DNA of 6,888 nucleotides, from positions 1 through 6,888 of the forward strand of contig CAJCJE010000129.1 in NCBI GenBank assembly GCA_903970565.1. Direction: 5' to 3'. Below are positions 6,009 to 6,888 of the stretch, piece by piece (positions within the stretch are counted from its first letter, which is position 1; the number at the start of each line of letters is the position of its first letter). Origin of the DNA: Candidatus Melainabacteria bacterium. Its GTDB lineage: Bacteria; Actinomycetota; Actinomycetes; Mycobacteriales; Pseudonocardiaceae. A program made the position numbers and the translations under genes. The notes beneath the pieces are model-generated. The model saw only the letters and a program-made list of their open reading frames with translations, ran no database searches and was not told the origin of the DNA.

Positions 6009-6888
6009 GTGACGCTGCGGGTAGCAGTTGACTTCGGCACCTCCAGTACCTGCGTCGTGGTCTCGGTCGACGGGGGCGACCCGCAGGTCGTGCTGGTCGA
6101 GGGTGGCAGCCCGGTGATGCCCTCGGCGGTGTTCGCCGCCGTCGACGGCACCCTGTTCGTCGGCCAGGAGGCCGAACGGCAGGCCGCCATCGACCCGGCC
6201 CGCTACGAGCCCAACCCGAAGCGGCGTATCGACGAGGGCGAACTGCTGTTGGGCAACACCGTCCTGAGCGTCGTCGACGTGGTCCGCGCGGTGCTGGCCA
6301 GAGCCGTCGGCGAGGCTCGCCGGGTGGCCGGCGGCGGTCGGGTCGACCTGCTGGTGCTCACCCATCCCGCCGACTGGGGCGCGATCCGGACCAGGGTGCT
6401 GCGCCAGGCCGGCAACGGCCTGGCCACCGACATCGTCCTGGTCGGCGAGCCGGTCGCCGCCGCCGTCTTCCACGCCGCCCGCCACGACCTCCCCGACGGC
6501 GCCGCGCTGGCCGTCCTCGACCTCGGCGGCGGCACCGTCGACGTCAGCGTGGTGCGCCGGGAGATCCCGGACGGCCCGGGCACCGGGTTCCGGGTGCTGG
6601 CCACCCACGGCGACCCGAACTTCGGCGGCGCGGACATCGACCAGTTGCTGCTGGAGCACATCGGCGACACCTTCACCGGCCGGGAGCGCACCGACTGGCA
6701 GGCGCTGATGGCCGGCCAGGACATGGCCGACCGACGTCGCCGCCGGGTGCTGCGCCAGGACGTGCGCGGCGCCAAGGAAACCCTCTCCCGGCACACCTAC
6801 ACCGACGTGCCGCTTCCCCCGCCGTTCCCGGACGCGCACGTCACCAGGGCCGACCTGGAGGCCCTGCTCGCCGAGCCGCTCGGCCGCG
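6009..6888 (+). CDS. Hsp70/DnaK-like actin-fold ATPase, likely T7SS-associated (partial, runs off the right edge)
   Basis: The visible 293 residues form an Hsp70-type nucleotide-binding region. AVDFGTSST (6-14) is the phosphate-1 motif, LTHPADWG (117-124) matches the VTVPA strand region, and GEPVAAAVF (146-154) matches the DnaK NEPTAAA motif. LDLGGGTVD (170-178) is phosphate-2, and GDPNFGGADID (201-211) corresponds to the DnaK GDTHLGGDDFD stretch. It should bind and probably hydrolyse ATP. Whether a substrate-binding domain, a membrane segment or another C-terminal module follows cannot be seen. GTG 6009 is preferred because GAGG lies seven bases upstream and the conserved motif begins directly after; a GTG at 5961 would add 16 unconserved residues. 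Co-orientation and a 44-bp gap to eccC suggest one transcript. In mycobacterial ESX-4 the gene here is Rv3446c, founder of a T7SS-associated protein family; orthology to it is inferred from position and not demonstrated. It could also be a general Hsp70-family paralogue. Compared with DnaK, phosphate-2 comes slightly early, so the first lobe is compact. Confidence 0.85.
   Translation, partial: MTLRVAVDFGTSSTCVVVSVDGGDPQVVLVEGGSPVMPSAVFAAVDGTLFVGQEAERQAAIDPARYEPNPKRRIDEGELLLGNTVLSVVDVVRAVLARAVGEARRVAGGGRVDLLVLTHPADWGAIRTRVLRQAGNGLATDIVLVGEPVAAAVFHAARHDLPDGAALAVLDLGGGTVDVSVVRREIPDGPGTGFRVLATHGDPNFGGADIDQLLLEHIGDTFTGRERTDWQALMAGQDMADRRRRRVLRQDVRGAKETLSRHTYTDVPLPPPFPDAHVTRADLEALLAEPLGR

Overview
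The window comes from a high-GC actinobacterium. Codon third positions are overwhelmingly G or C, all three genes start with GTG, and the gene content is a type VII secretion (ESX/T7SS) core. The protein style and gene order suggest a member of the Pseudonocardiales or a relative, but the genus cannot be fixed from the sequence alone.

Layout. The minus strand at 4-1404 encodes EccD, the multi-pass membrane channel component, which has an N-terminal ubiquitin-like domain and about 11 membrane segments. A divergent, apparently non-coding region of 585 bp (1405-1989) separates it from the plus-strand gene for EccC (1990-5964). EccC is a single-chain FtsK/SpoIIIE-type motor with two membrane segments, a DUF/D0 domain and three P-loop ATPase modules. 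Forty-four bases downstream, in the same direction, an Hsp70/DnaK-like actin-fold ATPase gene begins at 6009 and runs off the right edge.

How they work together. EccC and EccD are two of the conserved membrane components of a T7SS, alongside EccB, EccE where present, and the mycosin protease. EccC recognises and drives WXG100/Esx substrates. EccD forms the membrane scaffold around it. The order eccD <- -> eccC -> accessory ATPase-fold gene matches, from memory, the ancestral ESX-4 locus of mycobacteria (Rv3448 divergent from Rv3447c, followed by Rv3446c). In that locus mycP and eccB lie beyond eccD, and esxU/esxT lie beyond the accessory gene. The window is therefore best read as an ESX-4-like core locus, and the missing genes are predicted just outside both edges.

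The least explained parts are the divergent spacer and the Hsp70-like gene. The spacer holds a perfectly abutting 25-bp tandem repeat with internal dyads, a 9-bp tandem repeat, a 7-bp-stem hairpin, two copies of a KpnI-like palindrome and a phased 8-bp repeat. The Hsp70-like gene is an unusual partner for a secretion motor. No mobile element, CRISPR array, tRNA or rRNA was seen.
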